Shown here one piece after another: positions 34,866-43,397 of a stretch of DNA of 64,000 nucleotides; positions within the stretch are counted from its first letter, which is position 1; each line of letters begins with the position of its first letter. Source of the stretch: Salegentibacter tibetensis (GTDB lineage: Bacteria > Bacteroidota > Bacteroidia > Flavobacteriales > Flavobacteriaceae); the NCBI RefSeq assembly GCF_020164485.1, contig NZ_JAIQZA010000003.1:121952-185951 (forward strand). Direction: 5' to 3'. Under the pieces are notes generated by a model. The model saw only the letters and a list, made by a program, of their open reading frames with translations, made no database searches and was not told the DNA's origin. The translations under genes and the position numbers were made by a program.

Positions 34866-34964
34866 AATCCCTCATTGAGGGTTTAATTCCCCGAGGCTTG
34901 CCTCGAAATTATAAAATAGTTTTCTAACTCATACCTCGTGGGCTTTCCCCGAGGTTCTTGATTT
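34866..34964. repeat. 99-bp multi-hairpin repeat, copy 1
   Basis: Contains CCCTCA-T-TGAGGG, CGAGGC-TT-GCCTCG and ACCTCG...CGAGGT palindromes. A second copy of the same length with a few differences lies at 47262-47360. The rest of the gap to 35136 (including a gcttagcgag-type stretch) has nothing I can name. Confidence 0.75.
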
Positions 34965-35136
34965 CTTAATTTCCCTGTAAAGTAAACTAATTTACAGCAA
35001 AACCACGGGCGGTAAAGTAGAAAAGTGCTTCCAGTAATTTTGTAATTAGAACCCCGCTTAGCGAGTAAGGAAATGAAATTGCTTAGCTTTGCGAAGCTGG
35101 CTGAAATTATGCGAGCTTTAAACCGAAACAGCTATT

Positions 35137-35688
35137 TTGAAGAGCGAAAGAATTATTTTAGGAATTGATCCCGGCACCACTATTATGGGTTTCGGACTCA
35201 TAAAAGTGGAGAACAAAGAGATGAAATTTATGCAGCTGAACGAATTGCAGCTGAGTAAATACAGCGACCCCTACGTAAAACTAAAATTGATTTTTGAGCG
35301 CACCATAGAATTGATCGACACTTATCATCCCGATGAAATCGCGATTGAAGCCCCATTTTTTGGAAAAAATGTGCAGTCTATGCTTAAACTTGGTAGGGCA
35401 CAAGGCGTGGCGATGGCTGCCGGTCTTTCACGACAAATACCAATTACCGAATATTTACCCAAGAAAATAAAAATGGCGATTACCGGCAATGGGAACGCCA
35501 GCAAGGAACAGGTGGCTAAAATGCTGCAAAGTTTACTTGGCTTGAAATCCCTGCCCAAAAATCTCGACTCAACCGATGGGTTAGCTGCAGCGGTTTGTCA
35601 TTTTTACAATTCGGGGCGGACTGAAGTTGGTAAAAATTATACCGGTTGGGCGGCTTTTGTAAAGCAAAACCCGAAGAAAATTAAATAA
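35137..35688 (+). CDS. ruvC: Holliday junction resolvase RuvC
   Basis: 183 aa endonuclease that resolves recombination junctions. RIILGIDPGTTIMGFGL holds the first catalytic Asp, DEIAIEAPFFGKNVQSMLKLGRAQG the catalytic Glu and DNA-contact segment, and NLDSTDGLAAAVCHFY the final Asp pair. Starts with TTG at 35137: no in-frame ATG or GTG precedes it and the N-terminus fits RuvC. Followed 26 bp later by hemW. Confidence 0.95.
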   Translation: MKSERIILGIDPGTTIMGFGLIKVENKEMKFMQLNELQLSKYSDPYVKLKLIFERTIELIDTYHPDEIAIEAPFFGKNVQSMLKLGRAQGVAMAAGLSRQIPITEYLPKKIKMAITGNGNASKEQVAKMLQSLLGLKSLPKNLDSTDGLAAAVCHFYNSGRTEVGKNYTGWAAFVKQNPKKIK

Positions 35689-35714
35689 TTTCAGGTAATC
35701 TTCAAATCAACAAA

Positions 35715-36845
35715 ATGTCTGGTATCTACATCCACATTCCTTTTTGTAAGCAGGCCTGCCATTATTGTGATTTTCATTTTTCTACCTCTTTAAAAAAGAA
35801 AGGGCAGCTGGTGGAGATGCTTTGCAAGGAATTGGTATTGCGAAAAGACGAACTTACATCACCTGAAATTCAGACAATTTATTTAGGAGGTGGCACTCCG
35901 AGTTTACTGGAAGCCGATGAACTTCAGCAGATTTTTGAAACAATTTACGCTAATTATAAAATTGCTGAAAACCCCGAAATCACCCTTGAGGCAAATCCAG
36001 ATGATTTAACCGAAGAAAAAATTAAAATGCTGGCGGCTTCGAAGATCAACCGTTTAAGCATTGGAATCCAGTCATTTTTTGAGGAAGATTTAAAGCTGAT
36101 GAACCGTGCTCATAATTCGGAAGAAGCTTTAAAAAGCATCAATCTCTCCAAACAATATTTTGATAATATTTCCATAGACCTTATTTACGGAATTCCCGGG
36201 ATGAGTTTAGAGCAGTGGAAAAGAAACCTCGAAATCTCGCTTGAACTCGGCGTACCACATATTTCCAGTTATGCGCTAACGGTAGAACCGAATACTGCGC
36301 TTCAGAAGTTTATTGAAAGAGGGAAAATTAAACCGGTAGACGATGAAGCTGCCAAACTTCACTTTGAAATTTTAGTTGAAACCCTTACCAAAAATGGCTT
36401 TGAACATTATGAATTTTCCAATTTCGGCAAACCAGGCTATTTTTCACAAAACAATACAGCTTACTGGCTGGGGAAACCTTATTTGGGAATTGGTCCTGCT
36501 GCTCATTCTTACGATGGTAATTCCCGGAAATGGAATATTTCTAACAATCCGATTTATATAAAATCATTGGTAAAAGGCGAAATTCCGCAGGAAACAGAAG
36601 AATTATCAATTTCAGATAAATACAACGAATATGTAATGACAAGGCTACGCACTAAATTTGGGGTCGATATTGATGAGGTTGGTGAAAAATTTGGGGAAAG
36701 TTATAAAGATCATTTTCTCAACCTGGCAAAACCGCTGCAAAAAGAAAATTTACTAAAAGAAACTAGTGGTATTTTCTATATTACTTCAAAAGGAAAATTT
36801 TTAAGCGATGGTATCGCGGCAGATTTGTTTTTTCTGAGTGAATAA
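35715..36845 (+). CDS. hemW: HemW-like radical SAM protein
   Basis: 376 aa. SGIYIHIPFCKQACHYCDF holds the CxxxCxxC cluster typical of HemW/HemN relatives; YLGGGTPSLL, EANPDDLTEEKI, RLSIGIQSF and DLIYGIPGM follow, and the C-terminal HemN-type winged domain is present. HemW inserts or trafficks heme in other bacteria; the older name 'oxygen-independent coproporphyrinogen III oxidase' is probably wrong for this short form. Probably co-transcribed with ruvC. Confidence 0.92.
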   Translation: MSGIYIHIPFCKQACHYCDFHFSTSLKKKGQLVEMLCKELVLRKDELTSPEIQTIYLGGGTPSLLEADELQQIFETIYANYKIAENPEITLEANPDDLTEEKIKMLAASKINRLSIGIQSFFEEDLKLMNRAHNSEEALKSINLSKQYFDNISIDLIYGIPGMSLEQWKRNLEISLELGVPHISSYALTVEPNTALQKFIERGKIKPVDDEAAKLHFEILVETLTKNGFEHYEFSNFGKPGYFSQNNTAYWLGKPYLGIGPAAHSYDGNSRKWNISNNPIYIKSLVKGEIPQETEELSISDKYNEYVMTRLRTKFGVDIDEVGEKFGESYKDHFLNLAKPLQKENLLKETSGIFYITSKGKFLSDGIAADLFFLSE

Positions 36846-36850
36846 GTTTT

Positions 36851-36879
36851 GTTTCCTATTTAGGAAACTTTTATCTTTG
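36851..36879 (+). promoter_or_regulatory. Palindrome and -7 element of the higBA module
   Basis: GTTTCCTA-TT-TAGGAAAC (36851-36868), a perfect 8-bp inverted repeat, sits just before -7 TATCTTTG (36872-36879). The position suits an autoregulatory operator; it could also help end hemW transcription. Confidence 0.6.
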
Positions 36880-36893
36880 AGTAAAATCACATC

Positions 36894-37220
36894 GTGGCAG
36901 GTAAGATAAAAGTCGAGTTTTTAGAAGAAGTTTTGCAGTTTCTTGATTCTGTAGATGTAAAAGCCCAAAAGAAAATTCTGTTAAATATTGATAAGTTTAC
37001 TCACACCAGAGATAAAGAACTATTTAAGAAGTTAAGTGCGGATATTTGGGAGTTTAGAAGGCTCTATAACAAAAAACAATACCGGCTTTTTGCATTTTGG
37101 GATAAACGAAAAACCAATATTACTGTAGTTGTGGCAACCCATGGGATAATTAAAAAAAACGCAAAAAACTCCGAAGAAGGAAATTCAGAAAGCTACAGAG
37201 CTAATGAAAAGATATTTTGA
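36894..37220 (+). CDS. RelE/HigB-type toxin (phage Gp49-like)
   Basis: 108 aa. KVEFLEEVLQFLDSVDVKAQKKI, the strand-rich middle ADIWEFRRLYNKKQYRLFAFWDKR and VVVATHGIIKKNAKN match the HigB/Gp49-like mRNA interferases. GTG start at 36894, 14 bp after the -7 element; toxin precedes antitoxin, the usual HigBA order. Pairs with the XRE protein at 37242. Confidence 0.87.
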   Translation: MAGKIKVEFLEEVLQFLDSVDVKAQKKILLNIDKFTHTRDKELFKKLSADIWEFRRLYNKKQYRLFAFWDKRKTNITVVVATHGIIKKNAKNSEEGNSESYRANEKIF

Positions 37221-37241
37221 AGATTAATAAAATAGGATGCT

Positions 37242-37556
37242 ATGAAAACATATTCTTTAGATGAGGTAAAAGACAGGTATATTGGTAAAGAAGGCACTGC
37301 TGAAAGAGACCAGTATGAAAACGAGTTACGTCTTGATATAATTGGCGATGCAATAAAAACAGCAAGGAAAGAAAGAAAATTGACCCAATCGCAACTTGGA
37401 GAACTTGTTGGTGTAAAAAAAGCGCAAATCTCTAAAATTGAAAACAACCTTAAAGATGCTCGTTTTGAAACTATTCTGAAGGTTTTTAAGGCGCTTGATG
37501 CAAAAGTGAGTTTTAATGTAGAGCTGGAAAACAGGGAGCTTGATCTTGCTGAATAA
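37242..37556 (+). CDS. XRE-family antitoxin (HigA-like)
   Basis: 104 aa. Helix-turn-helix KTARKERKLTQSQLGELVGVKK followed by AQISKIENNLKDARFETILKVF. The N-terminal 40 residues (RYIGKEGTAERDQYENELR) are shared with the broken antitoxin gene at 47728. Expected to neutralise the toxin at 36894 and repress the promoter at the 36851 palindrome. Confidence 0.88.
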   Translation: MKTYSLDEVKDRYIGKEGTAERDQYENELRLDIIGDAIKTARKERKLTQSQLGELVGVKKAQISKIENNLKDARFETILKVFKALDAKVSFNVELENRELDLAE

Positions 37557-37574
37557 TTGCTTTTGAATAAGAAC

Positions 37575-37640
37575 AAACCCTTCCGTCTTTATCAGCTGGT
37601 GCTGATAAACCCACCTTCCCTTGAAAAGGGAAGGTACTCT
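37575..37640. repeat. Double hairpin repeat after higBA
   Basis: ATCAGC-TGGT-GCTGAT (37591-37606) and ACCTTCCCTT-GAA-AAGGGAAGGT (37613-37635). No T run directly after, so a repeat rather than a clear terminator. Confidence 0.55.
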
Positions 37641-37697
37641 TGATATAATCAAATTTTCACTGCTTAACGTGCAAAACTTTTTTAATACATTTAGCTT

Positions 37698-38450
37698 GTG
37701 AAAGCAAGTATAGAACTCAACAACAAAACCTACCACACAGATTTTTCGAAACCCTTAGATATTTCAATCGGGTTGCGGGGGGATGCCAAAAATCCGGTGG
37801 CCTGGTATTTGGATGCGCCAAGAATAAACCCGGTAAAAGATGGGGGTTTTATAGGGAAGGTTTCCGAAGGTGCTTCGGTTAATTTTAATAACATCCTATT
37901 TAATCCCCACGCACACGGAACCCATACCGAATGTGTTGGGCATATTTCCAGGGAATTTCATAGCATCAATCAAACGCTAAAAACTTTCTTCTTTTTTTCT
38001 AAATTAATTTCGATAGAACCTGAAACAATAGGTGAAGACCAGGTGATTTCCGTAGCAATTTTAAAGGAAAAATTTAAAAATAAAGATACAGAGGCTTTAA
38101 TTATTCGAACGCTTCCCAATTTTCGGGAAAAACAAACGAGAAAATATTCGCATACCAACTGGGCCTACCTCAGCGAGGATGCTGCGGTTTACCTTAGAAA
38201 TTGCGGGGTAAAACATTTGCTAATCGATTTACCATCGGTAGATAAAGAAAAGGACGGTGGGAAGTTACTGGCGCACAAAGCTTTTTGGAACTACCCCAAA
38301 AATACACGCTTTGAAGCCACAATCACTGAGCTTATTTATCTCCCAAATTCTATCGAGGATGGGGATTATTTGCTAAACCTGCAATTCGCTTCTTTTGAAA
38401 ATGATGCCAGCCCTTCAAAACCTGTCTTATATAAAATTCAGCAGCAATGA
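37698..38450 (+). CDS. Cyclase family protein (kynurenine formamidase-like)
   Basis: 250 aa. Metal-binding motif PHAHGTHTECVGHIS (HxGTHxxxxxH) defines the cyclase/formamidase superfamily; LLIDLPSVDKEKDGGKLLAHKAF is the second conserved part. GTG start at 37698 (VKASIELNNKTYHTDF). Substrate unknown. First gene of a five-gene operon running to 41636; overlaps the next start by 4 bp (ATGA). Confidence 0.83.
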   Translation: MKASIELNNKTYHTDFSKPLDISIGLRGDAKNPVAWYLDAPRINPVKDGGFIGKVSEGASVNFNNILFNPHAHGTHTECVGHISREFHSINQTLKTFFFFSKLISIEPETIGEDQVISVAILKEKFKNKDTEALIIRTLPNFREKQTRKYSHTNWAYLSEDAAVYLRNCGVKHLLIDLPSVDKEKDGGKLLAHKAFWNYPKNTRFEATITELIYLPNSIEDGDYLLNLQFASFENDASPSKPVLYKIQQQ

Positions 38451-38797
38451 AAATAACACTCAAACTCGAAGAGCTCGCAATGTTACTGTTGGGGGGCTTT
38501 GCTTTTAGTCGATTAGATTTGGCCTGGTGGTGGTTTTTGGTTTTGTTTTTCACACCAGATTTTGGAATGCTGGGTTATCTCTTCGGAAATAAAATCGGCG
38601 CTCTCACCTACAACATTTTTCACCATAAAGGCCTTGCCATTTTGCTATGGTTCTTGGGATTTTATCTTCAAAATGAGGTATTTCAATTAATAGGCGTAAT
38701 TTTGTTTTCGCACGCGGCTTTTGATCGTATTTTAGGCTACGGACTCAAATATGAAAAAGGCTTCAAATTCACTCATTTGGGAGAAATAGGAAAGTAA
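38447..38797 (+). CDS. DUF4260 family membrane protein
   Basis: 116 aa, three to four membrane helices. LDLAWWWFLVLFFTPDFGMLGY, the HHKGLAI motif and FSHAAFDRILGYGLKY match DUF4260, of unknown function. ATGA overlap with the preceding cyclase gene shows translational coupling. Confidence 0.85.
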   Translation: MKITLKLEELAMLLLGGFAFSRLDLAWWWFLVLFFTPDFGMLGYLFGNKIGALTYNIFHHKGLAILLWFLGFYLQNEVFQLIGVILFSHAAFDRILGYGLKYEKGFKFTHLGEIGK

Positions 38798-38798
38798 T

Positions 38799-39413
38799 AT
38801 GGAATTTTTATTTATCGGTTTGGCCGTGGGAGCGGTTGTGGCTTATTTTATTTTTGCCCGGTTTAACAGAGAAAAATCAAAGCTTAAAACCAACGAGCAA
38901 TCGCTGGTGATTATGGACAAGATAAAAAGCGTTTGCAAGTTCATTACGGTTGAAGGCGATTTTTCTGAAATCTATCATTACGAGAATTTAAAGGAAAAAT
39001 ACCTGAGTTTGCTCCTGGGGAAGAAAAAAGCCATTGTGTTGGTAAATGCCAAAGCCCACGTAGGATTTGACCTTAGCAAAATTCGAATGAATAGCGATAA
39101 CGAGAAAAGAACGATTATACTTACCAATTTTCCCCAACCGGAACTGCTTACCGTAGAAACCGATTTTAAATATTATGACAAGCGGGAAGGCTGGGCCAAT
39201 CCTTTTACCACTTCAGATCTCACCGATATTAACCGCGATGCGAAAAATTATATCGTAGATAAGATCCCGCAAAGCGGACTTTTGGACCAGGCACGAAAAG
39301 AGGCTTTAGATACCATTTTATTAATGGAAAAAATTGTGGAAACCATAGGTTGGAAACTCGATTATACCGCGCTGACTTTAGAGGATAAAAACCAGAAGAG
39401 GATCGAAAATTAA
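38799..39413 (+). CDS. DUF4230 family protein
   Basis: 204 aa with one N-terminal membrane helix (FLFIGLAVGAVVAYFIFARF); the rest faces one side and contains CKFITVEGDFSEIYHYE and KAIVLVNAKAHVGFDLSKI, the DUF4230 core. Function unknown. 1 bp after the DUF4260 gene. Confidence 0.85.
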   Translation: MEFLFIGLAVGAVVAYFIFARFNREKSKLKTNEQSLVIMDKIKSVCKFITVEGDFSEIYHYENLKEKYLSLLLGKKKAIVLVNAKAHVGFDLSKIRMNSDNEKRTIILTNFPQPELLTVETDFKYYDKREGWANPFTTSDLTDINRDAKNYIVDKIPQSGLLDQARKEALDTILLMEKIVETIGWKLDYTALTLEDKNQKRIEN

Positions 39414-39419
39414 ATTGAT

Positions 39420-39447
39420 ACGTCATTCTGAACTTGTTTCAGAATCT
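39420..39447. repeat. Short palindromic repeat (TTCTGAA...TTCAGAA)
   Basis: cgtcattctgaacttgtttc followed by agaatcta: a variant of the repeat at 4655 and 58743, here inside the operon between DUF4230 and the YjbR-like gene. Confidence 0.6.
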
Positions 39448-39499
39448 AGCGTGTTTTTTAAAGTTTTTCAATTTTCACCGAAATGACAAGACTTATATT

Positions 39500-39865
39500 A
39501 TGGACATTGAGACCCTTAGAAATTACTGCATTGGCAAAAAAGGCGTGACCGAAGAACTGCCTTTTGGGCCAGATACGCTGGTTTTTAAAGTGATGGGGAA
39601 GATTTTTGCACTGGCCGGACTGGATTCCGCTCCTATTAGCGTAAATTTAAAGTGCGACCCTGCAAAAGCCTTAGAACTTCGAGAAGAGTATGAAGCTCAT
39701 ATTTTACCCGGTTATCATATGAATAAAAAACACTGGAATACCGTGATCCTGGACGGCCGCCTGAACCTCGATTTTATTTATGAATTGATAGACCATTCCT
39801 ACGATTTGGTAATAGCGGGCTTAACGAAAAAACAACAACAAGAACTTAAAGATTTAGATGAATAA
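39500..39865 (+). CDS. MmcQ/YjbR family protein
   Basis: 121 aa. CIGKKGVTEELPFGPDTLVF, MGKIFALAGLD, INLKCDP-like VNLKCDPAKALELREEY and NKKHWNTVILDG are YjbR hallmarks (CyaY-like fold, double-wing DNA-binding suggested). The frame extends to 39434, but the earlier part is repeat DNA; MDIETLRNYC at 39500 is the family start. Overlaps the MutS-like start by 8 bp. Confidence 0.9.
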   Translation: MDIETLRNYCIGKKGVTEELPFGPDTLVFKVMGKIFALAGLDSAPISVNLKCDPAKALELREEYEAHILPGYHMNKKHWNTVILDGRLNLDFIYELIDHSYDLVIAGLTKKQQQELKDLDE

Positions 39866-41636
39866 CCCACTCGAATTTTATAAAAAACAAAAAGGAATAC
39901 ATCAGCAGGAATTAGGCAAGATTTCAAGAAAATTGATGGTTTCCAGTTTAATTCGCTTACTGATTTTCCTGGCAATTTGCTTCGCTATTTATTATTTCTT
40001 TGGAAATATGAACGTGATCGTTCCGGTAATTATCGGAGGGATAGCGCTTTTCCTTTTTCTGGTTTCCCGGCACAGCGACCTTAAGGATAAAAGTGACAAG
40101 CAAAAGGAAATCATCAAGCTAAACGAACTGGAAATCGATATTCTAAAAACCAGAAATTTCCACGAATTGCCAAACGGAAGCGAATTTGAAAATCCGTTGC
40201 ATGCTTACAGTCAGGACATTGATTTGTTTGGTCAGGGATCGTTTTTTCAATATTCCAATCGAACTTCGCTTTACGAGGGTACTAAAAAACTCGCCGGTAT
40301 TTTTACCGAAAACAGCATTGAGGATATTCAGCAGAAACAGGAAACCATAAAAGAATTAGCGCAAAAATCGGAATGGCGGCAGGAGTTTACCGCGCTGGCC
40401 AAATTGGTGAAGACCGAAACCCCTTCAAAAACCGTGATTGATTGGTTTAAAAATTATAAAAACTTTGTCCCGAATTATATCAAATGGCTGCCCGCAGTAT
40501 TTTCGGTGATTTCGATTTTAGTTATCGCAGGTTACTCTTTTGATTATTTAAAGGGCATCCATCTTTTTCTTTGGTTTCTGGCCGGATTACTTTTTACCGG
40601 AATTTACCTGAAAAAGATCAATTTACTTTCGGGTAGTGTGAGTAAAATTCAGGATACTTTTCATCAATACCATTTCTTACTTGGACTTATAGAACGGGAA
40701 AATTTTTCTTCGGAAGCCTTAAAGAAGAATCAGGAACTTATTAATGCTGAAAAGAAAAAAGCCTCGGCGATTTTTAAAGAATTTTCCAAAGCCATTGATT
40801 CGTTAGACCAGCGAAACAATATGCTCTTTGGTATTTTCGCCAATGGGTTTTTGCTTTGGGACCTTCGCCAAAGTTATAAACTGGAAAAATGGATTTCAGC
40901 CTACCGTCAACACGTAGAAAACTGGTTTGAAGTGATTGAATTTACCGATGCCTATAATTCGCTGGGTAATTTTGTTTTTAACCATCCGGACTATGTTTTT
41001 CCTGAAATCATCAATGAAAAAAGAGGGATTTCTGCAGAGAAATTAGCGCACCCACTTTTAGATCCTGAAAAAAGAATAGCCAACGATTTTGCAATTGGCG
41101 ATGAAGAATTTTTTATCATTACCGGGGCAAATATGGCTGGAAAAAGCACGTTCTTAAGAACGGTTTCCCTGCAAATTTTAATGAGCAATATCGGGCTGCC
41201 GGTTTGTGCTGAAGCTTGCAAATATTCGCCAATTAAACTTATTACCAGTATGCGCACCAGTGATTCTTTAAGTGACGACGAATCCTATTTCTTTTCAGAA
41301 CTAAAGCGGCTTAAATTTATTGTAGATGAAATTAAAACCGACCGGTATTTTATAATTCTGGATGAAATCTTAAAAGGAACGAACAGTAGCGATAAAGCCA
41401 TTGGCTCTAAAAAATTCATCAGAAAACTGGTTAATTCCAATTCCACCGGAATTATCGCGACGCACGATTTAAGTTTATGTGAAATCACTTCAGAATTAAG
41501 TGAAGTTAAAAATCACTATTTCGATGCGGAGATAATAAAGGATGAGTTGCATTTTGATTATAAATTTAAAGACGGAATTTGCCAGAATATGAATGCGTCT
41601 TTTCTCCTTCGGAAAATGGAAATTGTAGATGATTAA
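39858..41636 (+). CDS. Membrane-embedded MutS-family ATPase
   Basis: 592 aa. The C-terminal half is a MutS domain V ATPase: ITGANMAGKSTFLRTVSLQ (Walker A), YFFSELKRLKFIVDE, YFIILDEILKGTNSSDKAIG (Walker B and the MutS-type ST motif), GIIATHDLSL. There is no mismatch-recognition domain. Instead there are two membrane helices near residues 30-70 (LIFLAICFAIYYFFG; VIVPVIIGGIALFLFLV) and two near 210-250 (AVFSVISILVIAGYSF; FLWFLAGLLFTGIYL), with a helical domain after. Unlikely to do standard mismatch repair; role unknown. Confidence 0.88.
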   Translation: MNNPLEFYKKQKGIHQQELGKISRKLMVSSLIRLLIFLAICFAIYYFFGNMNVIVPVIIGGIALFLFLVSRHSDLKDKSDKQKEIIKLNELEIDILKTRNFHELPNGSEFENPLHAYSQDIDLFGQGSFFQYSNRTSLYEGTKKLAGIFTENSIEDIQQKQETIKELAQKSEWRQEFTALAKLVKTETPSKTVIDWFKNYKNFVPNYIKWLPAVFSVISILVIAGYSFDYLKGIHLFLWFLAGLLFTGIYLKKINLLSGSVSKIQDTFHQYHFLLGLIERENFSSEALKKNQELINAEKKKASAIFKEFSKAIDSLDQRNNMLFGIFANGFLLWDLRQSYKLEKWISAYRQHVENWFEVIEFTDAYNSLGNFVFNHPDYVFPEIINEKRGISAEKLAHPLLDPEKRIANDFAIGDEEFFIITGANMAGKSTFLRTVSLQILMSNIGLPVCAEACKYSPIKLITSMRTSDSLSDDESYFFSELKRLKFIVDEIKTDRYFIILDEILKGTNSSDKAIGSKKFIRKLVNSNSTGIIATHDLSLCEITSELSEVKNHYFDAEIIKDELHFDYKFKDGICQNMNASFLLRKMEIVDD

Positions 41637-41696
41637 TGCAAGACCTCACAGGTTTTTGAAAATTGTAAGATTATTTTTTTAATAAGAGAGTCTAAT

Positions 41697-41833
41697 TCCG
41701 TCAAACTGAACCTCCCCGGCCGTTCAGGCGGGCTTGTTTCAGCTTCTAACATGATTTTTATAATCCACATCTTAGATCCCCGATAAAAATCGGGGCAGGC
41801 TCTGAAATAAATTCAGGATGACGATATTAAAAA
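41697..41833. repeat. Dispersed repeat with a 23-nt hairpin insert
   Basis: Same framework as 4610-4685 (cttgtttcagctt...catcttagatc...ctgaaa...ttcaggatgacga). At 41779-41801 it contains an extra segment, CCCGA-TAAAAA-TCGGGG plus CAGGCT, absent from the 4.6-kb copy. The flank ends intact on both sides. Confidence 0.75.
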
Positions 41834-41894
41834 CTTTCAAAAGACCTTTTTTTGTGGAGAAAGAATCACAAAGTGTAGGAAAATAAAATTATAA

Positions 41895-42902
41895 ATGGAT
41901 TCACTAACTCAAATAGTACTAGGTGCCGCGGTAGGCGAAGCCGTCCTCGGTAAGAAAGTAGGGAATAAAGCAATGCTCTACGGCGCAATTGCGGGTACTA
42001 TCCCAGACCTGGACACTTTTGCCAGTGCTTTTACCGATACTATTACCGCTATAGAAATCCATCGGGGGTTTACTCATTCTATTGCGTTTTCGATACTTTT
42101 TGCACCTGTTTTTGGCTGGCTAATTTCGAAAATTGAAAGGAAGTCGATCGCTACCTGGCAAAACTGGTCGTGGTTAATGTTTTGGGGCTTTTTTACGCAT
42201 CCGTTGTTAGATTCGCATACTACCTGGGGCACGCAGTTGTTTTGGCCGCTGGAGACCCGCCTGGCGTACAAGAATATTTTTGTGATAGATCCGCTATACA
42301 CTTTGCCGTTTCTTGTGTTTCTGATCCTGGCAATGCGGGAAAAACGGGGAACCACTAAAAGGCGAAAATTCAATAACCTGGGCCTTATAATTAGTAGTAT
42401 TTATTTACTGATTATTACCCCGGCTTTAAAACTTTATACCTACAATAAATTTATCGGGGCACTCGATAATCAGAAAATTTCCTATAAAAAAATAGAAACC
42501 AAACCTTCACCCTTAAATGCTATTTTATGGTCGGCCAATGTAGAGGTGGATGATGCTTATTTAATCGGTAATTATTCGGTTTTTGATACACAACCAATCG
42601 ATTTTGTTTCGCATCCTAAGAACCACAATTTGCTGGGCGATTGGAGCGAAAAACGAAATGTAAAACGCCTGATCAAAATTTCTGAAGGCTGGTATACGAT
42701 CTCTGAAAAAGAAGGAGAAATCTACTTTAACGATCTACGTTTCGGAACCTTGAGCCCGGTAGCTAAAACCGATGCCGACTTCGCTTTTAGCTATAAACTG
42801 ATTGAAGAAAACGGCGAAATCAAAGCCATAGAAACCGAAAAAACCCGGGGCGATGCAAAAGAATTATTATCGCAGTTGGGAAACCGAATATTGGGGAATT
42901 AG
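41895..42902 (+). CDS. Metal-dependent membrane hydrolase (YdjM/DUF457-like)
   Basis: 335 aa. MDSLTQIVLGAAVGEAVLGKK, GAIAGTIPDLDTFASAF, HRGFTHSIAFSILFAP and FWGFFTHPLLDSHTTWG carry the conserved Asp/His metal ligands of the YdjM/YfhO-like membrane-bound metal-dependent hydrolase family. About five helices in the first 180 residues, then a soluble C-terminal region. Substrate unknown. Single gene. Confidence 0.88.
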   Translation: MDSLTQIVLGAAVGEAVLGKKVGNKAMLYGAIAGTIPDLDTFASAFTDTITAIEIHRGFTHSIAFSILFAPVFGWLISKIERKSIATWQNWSWLMFWGFFTHPLLDSHTTWGTQLFWPLETRLAYKNIFVIDPLYTLPFLVFLILAMREKRGTTKRRKFNNLGLIISSIYLLIITPALKLYTYNKFIGALDNQKISYKKIETKPSPLNAILWSANVEVDDAYLIGNYSVFDTQPIDFVSHPKNHNLLGDWSEKRNVKRLIKISEGWYTISEKEGEIYFNDLRFGTLSPVAKTDADFAFSYKLIEENGEIKAIETEKTRGDAKELLSQLGNRILGN

Positions 42903-43397
42903 GTGTTTCTGGGAGTGGTTTTTAAAAAGAACGAAGAACCTAGAGAAAAGAATAAAGAAAATAGATAAAACATTCGTGTATTCGTGGCAGAATCAACATT
43001 GAAGCTAATTTTATAGGTCACAGGTCAATACACTCTTTCTACAAAATAATTATGGTTTATTAGAATCATTTCTCAATTTCATTATCCAGTTCGGTTTCAG
43101 GGATTATTTCTCCTTTATTTGACTGACTAATTCCGTTTTCTATCTTTTCAATTAATATCAGGCGTTCTACCAGCTCGTCAATCGAGAACGTGTCTGGGAG
43201 TTTTTCAATTTCTTCTTTTAATTTACTCTTAGTAAGCATTTTTTCATCATTTTAAAGCTAATTACAAGATACAATTTTAAATTTATTGAGATGACTTTCC
43301 CCAAAATCCCATATCGGATATTCGTGAATTTGTGGTAACCCTAAACTCCAACCCATTTCTTTAGAAACCTTATCTTTATTGAAAATTCCCATTTTCT
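42903..43397. other. 495-bp gap with one small minus-strand gene
   Basis: Holds a cattcgtgtattcgtggc repeat copy (about 42970-42990) and the 57-codon gene at 43066-43239. The region before 43398 has a near -7 (TATCTTTA, about 43370). Confidence 0.6.
43066..43239 (-). CDS. Small orphan antitoxin-like protein
   Basis: 57 aa, starting MLTKSKLKEEIEKLPDTFSI and ending ELDNEIEK. Short, acidic and helical, with the DELVERLILIEKIENG segment seen in antitoxins paired with RelE/ParE toxins in this phylum (compare TNEQADKETEEW in the broken gene at 47400). No toxin frame lies next to it, so it is probably an orphan. Too short for many gene finders. Confidence 0.55.
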   Translation of the reverse strand: MLTKSKLKEEIEKLPDTFSIDELVERLILIEKIENGISQSNKGEIIPETELDNEIEK

